Shown here: in pieces, positions 1 to 11,366 of the stretch
Layout: every line of letters begins with the position of its first letter
Position numbering within the stretch: position 1 is the first letter of the stretch
From: Zeugodacus cucurbitae
Taxonomy: Eukaryota > Arthropoda > Insecta > Diptera > Tephritidae
Reading direction: 5' to 3'
DNA length: 64,000 nucleotides
NCBI RefSeq assembly: GCF_028554725.1
Contig: NC_071668.1
Location: 14,367,501-14,431,500 of the forward strand
The notes under the pieces: model-generated
Seen by the model: the letters and a program-made list of their open reading frames with translations, nothing else
The model's database searches: none
What the model was told of the DNA's origin: nothing
Program-made: the position numbers and the translations under genes

Positions 1-226
1 ATTTTTTTCATAACTATCCACAATTATCAACTACTCTTCCTTATACTACTAATTTTGCTAGTGCTACTACTTTTTCACAATACTACTACTACTATTTTTA
101 GTGATATTTCGTGATAGTATTACTATAGACATTGGATATACCAATGACATGAATGATAAATACTATTATGAGGAAATAGCAGTACTACGAAGTACTCCAA
201 ATTCTACTACTAAAAAAATTTAGATT
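1..226. repeat. TAC/ACT-rich low-complexity DNA
   Basis: Degenerate runs of CTACTACT and TACTACTATT fill this stretch. The same composition returns at about 780-975 and 1890-1950, so the LINE fragment at 227-747 is embedded in a decayed trinucleotide-rich tract. I see no gene here. Confidence 0.6.
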
Positions 227-747
227 CAGCCTAGAAATCCAACGCAGAGTCACTCTTGTCAACGGGTTCTACTTTGGACTGAGTAGGCCATTGAAAAGTA
301 AAGTCCCCTCTCGACGAACAAAAACCAAACTCTACAAGTCCCTCATCATTTCCATCCTACTTTATGGTGCAGAAGCGTGGACGATGTCAACATCCGATGA
401 GACGGCACTAGGAGTTTTCGAGAGGAAGGTTTTGCGGACGATTTACGGTCCCTTAAACTTTGGCAACGGCGAATACGGCAGAAGATGGAATGATGAGCTG
501 TATGTGTTACTCGACGACATAGATATAGTTCAGCGAGTAAAAAGACAGCGGCTACGCTGGCTAGGTCATGTTGTTCCAATGGACGAAAACACTCCAGCTC
601 TGAAAGTGTTCGATGCAGTACCCGCCAGAGGATGTATAGAAAGGGGGAGGCCTCCACTCCGTTGGAAAGACCAGGTGGAGCAGGGCTGCACTTGGGATTT
701 CAAATTGGCCCCCGACATCCAAAAGGAGGGATGAATGGCGCGCTGTT
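227..747 (+). pseudogene. LINE reverse transcriptase fragment, copy A (C-terminal part)
   Basis: This is the end of a non-LTR retrotransposon reverse-transcriptase ORF, with no 5' half and no catalytic YADD box. An open frame of 147 codons (291-734) contains the block LLYGAEAWTM, then FERKVLRTIYGPL, RQRLRWLGHV and GRPPLRWKDQV. These blocks recur in four other copies in this window (3479, 26890, 58102, 60553). The fragment begins at the stretch equivalent to 4452 of copy B and stops just after the ATGGCGCGCTG motif. Unlike copy B it keeps the segment between RRWN and RQRLRW (ELYVLLDDIDIVQRVK), so B has a private deletion there. The clade is uncertain; it resembles the RTE-like endonuclease/RT proteins common in fly genomes. 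It is a dead 5'-truncated copy. Confidence 0.85.
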
Positions 748-1289
748 GAAATGTGGGACTTTCTAGAGTTCTATAACAATAGCTACTCCCGTTCTACAAT
801 TCAAACTTTTGTTCTTGTTCTTGTACTACTGATACGTAATGCTATAATGAGTACTATTTACACTATACTATACTGTTTTGACTACTTTTTTATCTACTAC
901 TATTTGGATACTACCTTTTATACTCACATTCAATACCTCACTACGATTTTCGACTACTATACTACTAATATATATTTGTTTTTTAGAAGCCTATAATTTC
1001 CTATCAACACCAACTGCCAAAATAAGCATACGTGTTTGCCCAAAATATAATTGCAGAAGTTCGAGAACCACTCAGAAGGCACTTTCCTTGCTCCCTTACT
1101 TTCATCTATATGTTATTTAAGGCATTTTCCTTGCTCCCTTACTTTCATCTATATGTTATTTAAAACTGAATTTGGAATCAAAATTACCGCGAAAAGATTT
1201 CCGACATTTTGGTTCCTCAAGTGATAATATGCTAATTGTTTCCAGAACAAGGCACTCATTCACCCTGGCCGTCCCTTCTCTGCTCTTGT
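748..1289. other. Non-coding, AT-rich and TAC-rich
   Basis: Degenerate ACTACTATA repeats up to about 975, then unremarkable AT-rich DNA with a short tandem duplication (listed separately). The open frames here consist of low-complexity residues and carry no recognisable domain. Confidence 0.6.
1078..1163. repeat. 43-bp tandem duplication
   Basis: A 43-bp unit starting GGCACTTTCCTTGCTCCC at 1078 is repeated head to tail at 1121 with a single C-to-T difference. The near identity suggests a recent replication-slippage event. Confidence 0.9.
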
Positions 1290-1750
1290 ACCTTCAAGAG
1301 AGGGTTGGGTGGGTAGGAGGAGAGGCGCGGTAAGCTTCTTTACGTATGGGTCGAAGTTAGCGGAGAAGGTTGGGGGAGGAGTTTATTGTCGGAAACTTCT
1401 CATCAATCTCAGCTTCAGGCTTTCGGACTATTGTAGCGTTTTTCAAGCGGAAGTGGCTGCTATAAAGGTTGCAGCTAATTCAATGCCTCGGAGTGCATCA
1501 GCTTTCAGAGATCTGATTGAGCTTGCTAGGCTAGGCACATCGGTCTGACTTACAGTGCAATGGGAACAAGTAGGAGCGCCGCTGTCCTCTTGCTACTTCC
1601 TTCTGGATGAATGTGTCTCAGCTGAACTGAGCAGGCACTGTCACTAGCACCTGTTCAGTCGAAAGATCATTCTGGCCCAAAGCAAATCGCAAGAGGTCAA
1701 GGGAACTCTTCGCGCTAAACAAGGTTAATCTTTCCCAAGTTATAGGAGTT
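1290..1750 (+). pseudogene. LINE RNase H domain fragment
   Basis: The frame at 1309-1545 contains FFTYGSKLAEKVGGGVYCRK and a later FQAEVAAIKVAA, the start of the RNase H fold carried by I/Jockey-superfamily LINEs. The expected FTDGSK aspartate is replaced by tyrosine (TYGSK), so the first catalytic acid is lost. The middle of the domain is missing: the reading jumps to ELARLGTS, the end of the usual GN-ADELARLGTS motif. Downstream DNA to about 1745 still resembles the post-RNase-H tail (FWPKANRKRSRELFALNK in another frame). The copy is internally deleted and frameshifted. It is not the same LINE family as the RT fragment at 227-747. Confidence 0.7.
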
Positions 1751-3319
1751 TTATAGCATCCCAAAGGACTGTACTTAATAGTCTAACTCTTTACCCCTCC
1801 GCCTCGGTCATCTCCCATTGTACAAAAATTCTAAAAAAGCATCCTCCTTACCGATTTATTACTTTATTTCTGCTTTCTATGCTTTTAAAAATACTAATTT
1901 TTCTACTACTATTGCTAGTACTATTTTTAATATATTCTACTACTATTTTAACTGCCTCCTTCTTCACTTAAATGTAATTTCGTAAGCAAGAAAGTAATGA
2001 AAACGGTGAAGATGAACTAGCCAATGATAAATAGTTAGACCAGCAGACAGGCGAACAGATGGTGAAATGGTCGAACAGCTAGCAATACACTCATCCACTT
2101 AGTGAGCGAGCCACTAATATATACATATAAACCACCGCTTGTATGTACGCATGTCCATGCCATCGCTGCATGCTGCTCAGCATGCCTCCACAGTAGCTTA
2201 GCTGACGCGCACAGCTGATTAGACGCTCCAAGCTGGCGCATTTTATACGCCAAACACCGCTGTGTGACTGCAAAATGTTTCACTACAACAACTTGCTACA
2301 ACAACTTTTTTCCATGCTGAGCATGTAATCTCCGCCGCTCCCTTTGCGATGCCTAATCATCACTTTGCGTTCTACGCTTTGTTCGCATGTCTCTATAAGT
2401 CTGTCTCGACTTGTTTCTCTTTTTCGTTCGTTTCATGTTTTTTTTGTTGTTGTTGTTGTTTTTGCTTGCGCGCACACTTGTTGCTGCTGTGCGTTGTTGT
2501 GGTTTTCGCCGCATTAACGCGCTCCAACGCGCCTGCTGCACGCCTTAGTAGGTCAGTAGTGGTAATTGGCGCGTCGTTGTTTGTTTGTTTGTTTGCTCCT
2601 CTTCGTTTACACATTCGCCTACAATTTTTTTCTGTACTTTACTTTACTTTAGAATTGCTGTTTCTTTTTTATTTATTTTTATTTTTATTCTTATCATTTG
2701 ATATTTAATTTATTTCTCTATTTTATTTACTTTTGGTTTGTTTGATTTTTTCTTCGATTTTCAGTTTTTTTTAGAGATTTTATTTGTATTTAATGGCCGC
2801 GACCAAATGAGATTGTTAGGTCTTTTATTGCTTTGCTTTATAGCACTAACTATAACATCGTACTAACCGAATAAGCTTTGTTTGAGAACTCTTTTTGACT
2901 AATCGGAATGTTTTATTTTTATCACTTTACTCTTCGATGAAATCAAATTGATTACTCTTTAGCGTTGCCTACATTTCGGCGCATTACTAATAATGTTTAG
3001 CAAAGTCTCACCTACCCAGGTGTTTTTTTTTTTGTTATAAAACAGTAAATTTTGCTATAATAAGTTTATGGGCTTGATAGCTTCTCCCTAGAACAGCTCC
3101 CTTCGAACCATATACATATAGTAACTGTGGATCCAGAGTAACAACTTAATTTTGAATAGAATTCTAAATACAGCGAAACCAGCTGCTTTTTTGGAGAATG
3201 AAAGGAGTATTCAAAAAAGTTTAAGCCTAGTTTCTTGGTAAAAAATATCTTGAATAGAGGTGCCATATTACCAAAAATTTGTTATGATTTTATGAATATA
3301 AATATAATAAAACAATTTA
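1751..3319. other. Non-coding, T-rich in the middle
   Basis: Contains a TAC-rich patch at 1890-1950, and a pyrimidine-rich run at 2400-2780 (TTGTTGTTG, TTTGTTTG, TTTATTTTTA) that yields spurious hydrophobic or basic open frames on both strands. I see no supported gene. Confidence 0.55.
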
Positions 3320-3463
3320 TAACATGTAAGGAAAGCCTAAGTTCGGGTGCAACATTTTAAACTCTCGCAATTTATTGATAAAATTTTATTAAGATAACAC
3401 ACAATTTAACCCAAATATTCGGCATAAAGTCCAATAGAATAACGATAATCTTTATATAAGGTC

Positions 3464-3478
3464 TATGAGGGCTGAGGT
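3464..3478. repeat. Target-site duplication, left copy, of LINE copy B
   Basis: TATGAGGGCTGAGGT, identical to 5017-5031 on the other side of the LINE. The host repeat copy at 47510-48978 has a single unduplicated version of this site near 48820, which supports insertion. Confidence 0.9.
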
Positions 3479-4974
3479 CCAGGAGATGGCGAACCCGATT
3501 CCCCAATCGATGACGATGGAATAGATGTTCCATTACCCGACCATGAAGAAATTCGAATAGCAATTACCCGCTTGAAGAACAACAAAGCGGCGGGGGACGA
3601 TGGATTACCGGCCGAGCTATTCAAATACGGCGGCGAAGAACTGATAAGGTGCATGCATCAGCTTCTTTGTAGAATATGGTCGGAAGAAAGCATGCCTGAC
3701 GATTGGAATCTTAGTGTGCTCTGCCCAATCCATAAGAAGGGCGCGCCAACTACCGTGGTATAAGTCTCCTCAATATCGCATATAAGGTTTTGTCGAGCGT
3801 ATTGTGTGAAAGACTAAAGCCCACCGTCAACGAACTGATTGGACCTTATCAGTGTGGCTTTAGACCTGGAAAATCTACAATGGACCAGATATTCACCACG
3901 CGCCAAATCTTGGAAAAGACCCGAGAGGGAAGAATCGAAAAGGAGCTGCCTTTATGCCGTGATGTCTGAATTTGGTATCCCTGCAAAACTAATACGGCTA
4001 TGTAAGCTGACGTTGAGCAATACCAAAAGCTCCGTCAGGATCGGGAAGCACCTCTCCGAGCCGTTCGATACCAAACGAGGCTTCAGACAGGGTGACTCAC
4101 TATCGTGCGACTTCTTCAATCTATTGCTGGAAAAAATAATACGAGCTACAGAACTAAATAGAGAGGGTACAATCTTCTACAAGAGCGTACACCTCCTGGC
4201 GTATGCCGATGATATTGATATCATCGGAAGCAACAACCGCGCCGTTTGTTCTGCGTTTTCCAGACTAGATAAAGAAGCGAAGCGTATGGGTCTGGTGGTG
4301 AATGAGGACAAGACGAAATATCTCCTGTCATCAAACAAACAGTCAGCGCACTCGCGTCTTGGCTCCCACGTCACTGTTGACAGTCATAACTTTGAAGTTG
4401 TAGATAATTTCGTTTATCTGGGAACCAGCATTAACAACACCAACAATGTCAGCCTTGAAATCCAACGCAGAATCACTCTTGCCAGCAGGTGCTACTTTGG
4501 ACTGAGTAGGCAATTGAAAAGTAAAGTCCTCTCTCGACGAACCAAACTCAAACTCTATAAGTCGCTCATTATTCCCGTCCTGATGTATGGCGCTGAAGCA
4601 TGGACGATGACAACATCCGATGAGACGACTCTTGGGGTTTTCGAGAGAAAGGTTTTGCGCAAGATTTATGGTCCTCTAAACATTGGCAACGGCGAATACC
4701 GCAGACGATGGAACGAATAAAAAGACAGCGGCTACGCTGGCTAGGTCATGTTGTACGAATGTATGAAAACACTCCAGCTCTTAAAGTATTCGATGCAGTA
4801 CCCGCTGAAGGAAGCCGCGGAAGAGGACGACCTCCACTCCGGTGGAAAGACCAAGTGCAAAGTGACCTGGCTTCACTTGGTGTTTCCAGTAGGCGCCAAA
4901 AAGCAAAAAGGAGGAATGGAGGAGTGGCGCGCTCTGGTGGATTCGGCTATAATCGCTTAAAGCGGTTCCTACGC

Positions 4975-5016
<42 letters not shown>
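3479..5016 (+). pseudogene. LINE reverse transcriptase, copy B (5'-truncated)
   Basis: This is the longest copy of the RT family here. The first block (to about 3763) reads RLKNNKAAGDDGLPAELFK and CPIHKKG, fingers motifs of a non-LTR RT. The palm is then reached through a frameshift near 3750. FRQGDSLSCDFFNLLLEKII follows at about 4080-4140 and the catalytic LAYADDID box is intact at about 4196-4219. The thumb and C-terminal region carry LMYGAEAWTM and KVLRKIYGPL. Two deletions kill it: about 20 residues around the first catalytic aspartate (FVD-KAAFDS in copy C) are missing near 3945, and about 45 bp are missing at about 4716. The 3' tail is (TA)n and a 15-bp target duplication flanks it, so it arrived by target-primed reverse transcription. 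A short-repeat tail suggests an RTE- or CR1-like group; the clade is not certain. Confidence 0.85.

Positions 5017-5019
<3 letters not shown>
4978..5019. repeat. (TA)n microsatellite, 3' tail of LINE copy B
   Basis: About 21 uninterrupted TA units between the last LINE-specific bases (CGCCAAA) and the right target duplication. This is best read as the retrotransposon tail, perhaps expanded later by slippage. Confidence 0.85.
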
Positions 5020-5022
<3 letters not shown>

Positions 5023-5031
5023 GGCTGAGGT
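5017..5031. repeat. Target-site duplication, right copy, of LINE copy B
   Basis: TATGAGGGCTGAGGT, a perfect match to 3464-3478. Its first bases overlap the end of the TA tail. Confidence 0.9.
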
Positions 5032-5760
5032 AATTCCTGAACCGATTTCACTTATTTTCAACATCAAGGTACACTATATCCAAGACTATACGCTCACTAA
5101 ATTTGGTTAAGATATCTCACATTTTAACCGATTTATAAGGTATAAAGCTCACCATATTTTTGAAAAACTTATAAATTAGGAATATGGGAACTAGGGGATG
5201 TTATGACCTCATTTTAATATTTGTTTAAATAGAGATACACTATTAAAGGAAAAAGATTTCCTTTGAATTACATTAAATATCTGAGAGATTTACCGATATT
5301 TTCGGTGAAAAATTACTCTTAGGCACTGAGTTCCTTATGTTCGATATCAGGGACCTTGAAAAATTATAGTCCGATCTCGTCAATTTTTATTATATTAGCT
5401 CATGTATATTTTATAAAGTGAAGAAATCGGCTGGAATACATATGAGTTATATGAGAAGTACCGTGAACCATTTTTGTTATTCCACCCGTGTCATCAGGGT
5501 ATCAAGAAAGTGTTATATACCGAATTTCATTGAAATCGGTCGAGTAGTTTCTGAGATATGGTTTTTGACCCATAAGTGGGCGATGCCACGCCCATTTTCC
5601 ATCAAAAAAAACTGAGTGCAGCTTTCTACTGCCGTTTCTTCTGTAAAATGTAGTGTTTTTGCTTTTTCGTTAGTGAGTTAACGCACTTTTTGTAATTTTC
5701 AACAAAACTTGTATGGGAGGTGGGTGTGGCTATAATCCGATTTCCTCCGTTTTTATAAAG

Positions 5761-7020
5761 AATAAGTATAAAGAAATGATAGCTTTTAAAATGTAAATTA
5801 ACAAGCAAACCGGCCAGAGTTGCCATATTATTTGACTTTATGTTGATTGCAAAAAAGTCAAAATAAGACTTGGTAATTAAAACTGGATCCCAAATATGTA
5901 CATATTTATATATTCTCTATCTTCAGCCAAAGACCCCACTACCGATTCTACCTCTGCAGCATCTTCCTCAAATGCTTGAAGTTTACTGTATATTTTCGAC
6001 AATTTTCCTTTGCATACACCCAGCTTGTTGCATGCAAGATATTAACTTTTTGTATTCTTTATCTGCAACAAACTACTACATTATGCAAAACTAGCACATA
6101 GACACACACACACACAACTCCGACGAGCGTGATGCTGAGCTTGAGTTGACTTTTTCCATGCCCTCGTCTCAATGATAAATGTGCGACTAAACCGCACAAG
6201 CAGACAACGAAAATTACAAAAAATTCGAAAAAATTGAAAAAATATATACAAAATATACGTTAGTCCGTACTGCGAATAGCGGCGTTTGGCAGTGGGAGTT
6301 GGGGGTTAGGAAGCTGCAACACACCGTTTCTATGTTCACAAGGTGCAGCCGACATGCAATTGCTGTGTAGTTTTTCGCCCAAAGTGGAGGCGTTTGTTGC
6401 GAAAATTGGAAAATTCAATTTATTTTTCGGTGAACAGCAGAAAATTTTAAGGTGAGGTGAGCCACCACCAACCATCGCTTTGGCGCAACAAAAGACTTAA
6501 GCAACAAACTTGCAAAGTGTAAAATTTGAATAACTGAACGCAGCCGCAAAGTGTGTATGTGGTAGTGATGCCACCAGCATTCAATATTAGTTTTTTATTA
6601 TCTCTATTGTACAACGGTTAAGTAGTTGTATGGGTGTTTGTATGCGTGGAAATGAAAGTGAATTTCTAGCGGTAAAGCTGGTTGGGTGTAACCATTTAAA
6701 TTGCAGCTTCTTTAAATTGGAGAATGGTAAAGACACACAGGCATATGTACGGGCTGACTAATACTGCTGATGAAATGATGTAGAAAAATTTATAATTTTT
6801 TGTCTCTTAAGAGAAACTTTAGTGCCAATAAGCTTACTGAGACTTTAATTAAATAATTATTATTATCTTGATTATTATCACATAATTCTCATAAAATTAA
6901 ATGAAGGAGAATATAATACAGTTTATGGGAAGTAGTTATATTATGGAGTGTCTATTAATGACAGTGGGTTGGTGTAGAGCAATAATTATACACAATTTAT
7001 TTTCAATATTTAGCTGAAGG
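5761..7020. other. Non-coding, no gene recognised
   Basis: AT-rich sequence with a short (CA)n at about 6102-6115 and A-rich runs at 6210-6260. The open frames are short and match no family I know. Confidence 0.5.
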
Positions 7021-7033
7021 CCTTTTTAATTAC

Positions 7034-7960
7034 GTGGCAACTCTGTTAAAATTTACCTAAATTGAACTTTACAGAAGCTTGCTTAAATGCCTAACATGCA
7101 AAATACTTATTGTTAAGTTTTAATTTTTTTTAAATAGGTGGCATCTCTATTCCAAAATATAGCTAAACAATAACCCAATTAAACAATAAAACGTATTTTC
7201 TGTAATGTTTTTTTTTGCGCTTTGTGATTTGCGTATATTTTTCATAGTTTTACTTTTTTAGGTGGCAACCCAATTCCGAAAATCTTAGTAAAAGACTCTC
7301 AAATATTTTTCGAACGATTTTCGTCAACACTTTTCGTTTTAAACACATTATATAAGATTTTGTTCAACTTAATTTTTTAAAATAAGTGGCAACTCTATTA
7401 AAAATATTTTTAAAATTTTGTTTAATTTGACGATATGCCTAATCACATACAATTTGACACACCATTCAAAGTATTTTTATTGGTTTAAATTTTTAAAATA
7501 AGTGGCAACTCTATTAAAAATATTTTTTAAATTTTTTTTAATTTAATTTATCTAAATACCTAAAATTTGGGACACCACTCAAAGTATGTTTATAGGTTTA
7601 AGTTTTTAAAATAAGTGGCAACTCTATTAAAAATATTTTTTAATTTTTTTTATTTTTTTTTATTTTTAATTTACCTAAATACCTTAATAATTTGGCACAC
7701 CTTTCAAAGTATGTTTATAGGTTTAAGTTTTTAAAATAAGTGGCAACTCTATTAAAAATATTTTTTAATTTTTATTTTAATTTTAATTTACCTAAATATC
7801 TAAAACTTGGCACACCATTCAAAGTATTTTTATCGGCTTAAATTTTTAAAATAAGTGGCAACTCTATCCAAAGTTTTTTTCGAAAAAAGATTCTAAAAAG
7901 TATTGATTTGAAAAGGGGAAACGTTTCAATATAACTGTACTAAATACTGTAATCCATGGC
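7034..7960. repeat. Decayed tandem array, ~115-125 bp unit with GTGGCAACTCT core
   Basis: The motif GTGGCAA (GTGGCAT in one unit) recurs at 7034, 7138, 7262, 7386, 7502, 7615, 7740 and 7855, with spacings of 104-125 bp. The last five units are close to each other and share AAAATAAGTGGCAACTCTAT, a T-rich run, TTTACCTAAATACC and a GGCACACCATTCAAAGTAT-like block. The first three are more diverged, as expected at the edge of an array. A lone GTGGCAACCCTAT occurs far away at about 15507, so the core may also be dispersed. I see no coding potential. Confidence 0.8.
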
Positions 7961-10486
7961 AACCCTCTCTCGCGTGAAATCGTGTGGGCTTTTCCTTCTT
8001 TTGGTTTTTTGCTATATACATATATTTCTTTAGTTTAAAATACTGTTAGTAGTGGAATACTGATGAAAACACTTTTCGAACCACTGTCCATCATCATTCA
8101 CAATTACACCAAAACAAATACTAAACCGAGTGAAGATTAACAACCATAACAATGATGAAAAGTCGAGAGACGAAAAAAAAAAAAACAAAAATGAAAACTC
8201 TGAAAAAACACACGCGTTCAGCTACAACTCCAACTCGAGCTCCATCTCCGGCGAAGACGAGCACAAATGAAAGCAGTACAAAATCGTGTTGACTTCAACG
8301 TCAACTTCATTGATCTTTCGTAACACCATGTGACCAAACAGACAAATAAACACTCGAAAACCAAGCGCGCTTATTGCACAACCACAATAAGAGCATAATA
8401 ATATATTGAAAATCAACTGCAAACGGGAGGTGAGCATCACCATCACACTTTGGACTCTTCGGCATGAGAATTACAAATGAAAAATAAAAGAAAAACAAAT
8501 GCGCAGGTAAAACAGGATAAATGAAAACAAAAACAATTACTTCGTATACAATGACAACGCGCTCGAAGAGTCATGACTTTTCGCCTCGCTTCGTAGTTGA
8601 GGTGATGACTGGTGGCGCCCCTATATGCTGCGCCAAGTAGGGGTGGTCGAAAAATGTGTTGGAGCGGATAATTTAAGAACTTGATGCGTTATATATGTAA
8701 GTGGTTACTCCCTCTTTTGATTACACTCTCGTTATACTCTCTCCTTCGCTCACACTATCTTTCGTTCTCTCTTTGTGCATAGTTTTTTGAAAAGAGATCT
8801 ATAGAGTCAAAGGCCTTGTCCGATCAGTATGAAGGTGGATGATTCTCAAAATTTGTGACCTGTGGGCCAGGTATTATGGCTCTGGAACTCGAAGAGTCCA
8901 TATATGGTGGGTCAATATCTGATATCCCTCCTTAAAGTTTTTGAAATTTTCCGCATTAGATCGATCTCATCCTCTTATTCACTGAAACATCAAAGGAACT
9001 AGCATCACGAACGAGATACCTAGGATTGACAATATGGAGACAGAGAAACTCCTCTGGGTTTTAATCTACCATAGCTCCTTGTTTCGTCACGAAGTTAGGA
9101 TAAGTAAGAAATGTTTTATATCGAAACTGAATCTCCCCATAGTTGGAAGCATTCTCTAAGCATATATTGCTATCTGGGGTTTGATCTCTTTGATATTGAA
9201 AATTTCTCAGAACAATTCTGGAATCTGGAACTCAATGTTAACAAATCCGTATTTCGATTTTTCAACCTTGTTCGCTCGTCTTCATGATTAATTCTTATAT
9301 TTAGCTGGATAGTATAGATCCAAGTCCATGTTTTCATGAATTTCATCGGGAATACAACTGTAGTTCCGATAGAAACTCGGTTTGTATTTTCCCAATGGTT
9401 CCAGAGTTCTCCAGATTCTACATTCGAGACGGTTCTACCTTCCCCTATTTATAAGTAAATACTTTCCAAGAATTATCTTGGTTCAACCTCGTTCAACTTC
9501 CTACGGCCGAATTTCTGTATTGAAGAGAGTAAGATTTCGTCGATAGTGGTGGTTTCTGTGATACCTATTAAGCCTAGATCAGTGATCAACAGGAGTGACT
9601 TTTATTTTAACAGTGAAGGATTTCAAGAACTGATTAGGGGTTTTGGTTTGGTTCAATGACAAATATATTCTTACAGTTTTGACTACTGAAGACTACTGAA
9701 TCTTGGACTGACTTTACTAAGCTGAAAGAGGGAATTGTATTCTGGAATACCACACGATAAGTTCAGGCTTCAAAACTAAAAGTGTTTCTCCGCTAACAGC
9801 TTTTTGAACTCCCCTCTTTCAAGCATAATCATATGAATACAGCTGATTTCCAACCAACTTAAAGAAACATAATAAACACATATGTGTATATATCTACAAG
9901 CATCAGTCAGACGACTTGAACGACTCTTCTGAAAGATTAACTTAACGCTGCGTCGCTGCCCCCTTAGTCGCGACCACTTCAACTGTCGGTGAATCGTTTG
10001 CCGCGAAATTTATTGTCTACGCTGACGCGCCAACTAACTGACTGACTGACTTGGTTGGTTAGCGGTGTGTCTGAATCAGTGTAGACTTTGTGATGCATGC
10101 TGCACCTCTTGCCGCTGACGGTTGTTTGGCTGACTGGCTGGCTGGTTGTTTGCTGCATGATTAAGTAGCAAAAGTGCAATGTAGTTGAGTTTTCGATTCT
10201 ACTCGCTCGGCTGCGCCATGTGACTGACTGACTGTGACTGTTAATGCTGGGAACTTTTTGTGGCATGAATGAAGAAACGTGCGCTGCGCTTTTGTTGTTA
10301 TTATTGTAGATGTTGTTTCTGTAATGGTTGTTGGGTTGTTGTTTTTGTTTCTTTTTGCTGTTTTTGTTGCAGTCAGTAGTGTTTTAGTGCTTTCTTCGGC
10401 GAAAAGGCGAAAAATGGGTGGTCCTCTGTGAATATTGTTGCAGGGAGAAAAGCGCAAAAAATCTGTAAACACACATACATACATAC
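7961..10486. other. Non-coding, no gene recognised
   Basis: Mixed-composition DNA. 8150-8560 is A-rich, 8700-8780 is CT-rich, and 10020-10370 has GACTGACT and TTGTTGTT runs whose minus strand resembles a fly 5' UTR (rich in AAC and CAA). No domain-bearing frame was found on either strand. Confidence 0.5.
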
Positions 10487-11366
10487 AAGAAGGAAGGGCT
10501 ATGTTCGGGTGTAACGGAACATTTTATACTCTCACAATTTATTTATTTAACTTTATTTATATTATATAAAACACAATTTGACCCACATATTCATCATATA
10601 TATTGTATAAAGTCCATTGAAAGTTGGAAACCATAATATTAGGTTAGAAGCACCGAGGTCCTCGTGTTCGATATATGGGGTCTTAAAAACCTATGGTCCG
10701 ATTTCGGCGATTTTTAGAATGGGGCTGCCACCCTATAAACATAGTATTTGTGCAAAGTTCTGCACCGATATCTTCACTAGTGCTTACTTTACATAGTGTA
10801 AAGTAAACGATTCAGATTGTCTTTAAAGTTCTGGTATATATGAAGTAGGCGTGGTTGTGAAGCGATTTGGCCTATTTTCACAACATATCATTGGGATGTA
10901 AGGAAACTATTACAAACCAAGTTTCATTGAAATCGGTCGAGTAGTTCTTGAGATATGGTTTTTGACCCATAATTTGGCGAGGCCATGCCCATTTTCCATT
11001 TTGTAAAAAAATCTGAGTGCAGCTTCCATCTGCCATTTCTTATGTGAAATTTAGTGTTTCTAACGTTTTTCGTTAGTTTTCGGTTTTCGCCATTTTGTGG
11101 GCGTGGCAGTGGACCGATTTTGCAACCTTCCTGTGGTGCCAAGAAATAAGTGTGCCCAGCTGCATCAAGATATCTTAATTTTTACTCAAGTTACAGCTTG
11201 CACAGACGGACAGACAGACATTCGAATTTAAACTCCACTCTTCACCCTGATCACTTTGGTATATATAAACCTATATCTGACGTGGTTAGGTTTGGGTGTT
11301 ACAAACAACCGTTATGTGAACAAAACTATAATACTCTCTAGCAACTTTGTTGCGAGAGTATAAAAA
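10487..11366 (-). mobile_element. Helentron-like (HINE) element, family 1 copy 2
   Basis: On the minus strand the 5' end is the palindromic block at about 11329-11366 (TATACTCTCGCAAC then GTTGCTAGAGAGTATTATAG). Next come GTTTGTAACACCC, the GTCTGTCTGTCCGTCTG tract (about 11205-11220), and ACCATATCTCAAGAACTACT (about 10939-10958). The 3' end has the inverse block (ACTCTCACAA, +) and an imperfect hairpin GTTCGGGTGTAACGGAAC. There are no terminal target duplications, as expected for this class. The internal part is shortened relative to 36326-37493. Confidence 0.75.

Larger units (their letters stand above)
3320..5760 (-). mobile_element. Helentron-like (HINE) element, family 1 copy 1, split by a LINE
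   Basis: Read on the minus strand, the 3' end lies at 3320: GTAAGGAAAGCCTAAGTTCG followed by a decayed TATACTCTCGCAA-type block (here TAAACTCTCGCAA, 3357-3369). The element is interrupted at 3479-5016 by LINE copy B, flanked by a 15-bp duplication, and resumes at 5032. The right part includes the family landmark for a fly HINE, CGGTCGAGTAGTTTCTGAGA (5538), then CCACGCCC and GGGAGGTGGGTGTGG (5715). The 5' palindrome is missing, so the copy is truncated. It belongs to the same subfamily as 47510-48978, which preserves the uninterrupted site. Confidence 0.7.

Noticed and set aside
2349..2708. 119-codon hydrophobic frame
   Set aside because: Comes from a T-rich, TTGTTG-rich tract; no domain or gene context.
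10924..11142. Open frames inside HINE copies (here and at 24000-24383, 36303-36769, 47628-47892, 56581-56820)
   Set aside because: Similar text recurs on various frames in each copy with no conserved protein; HINEs are non-coding.
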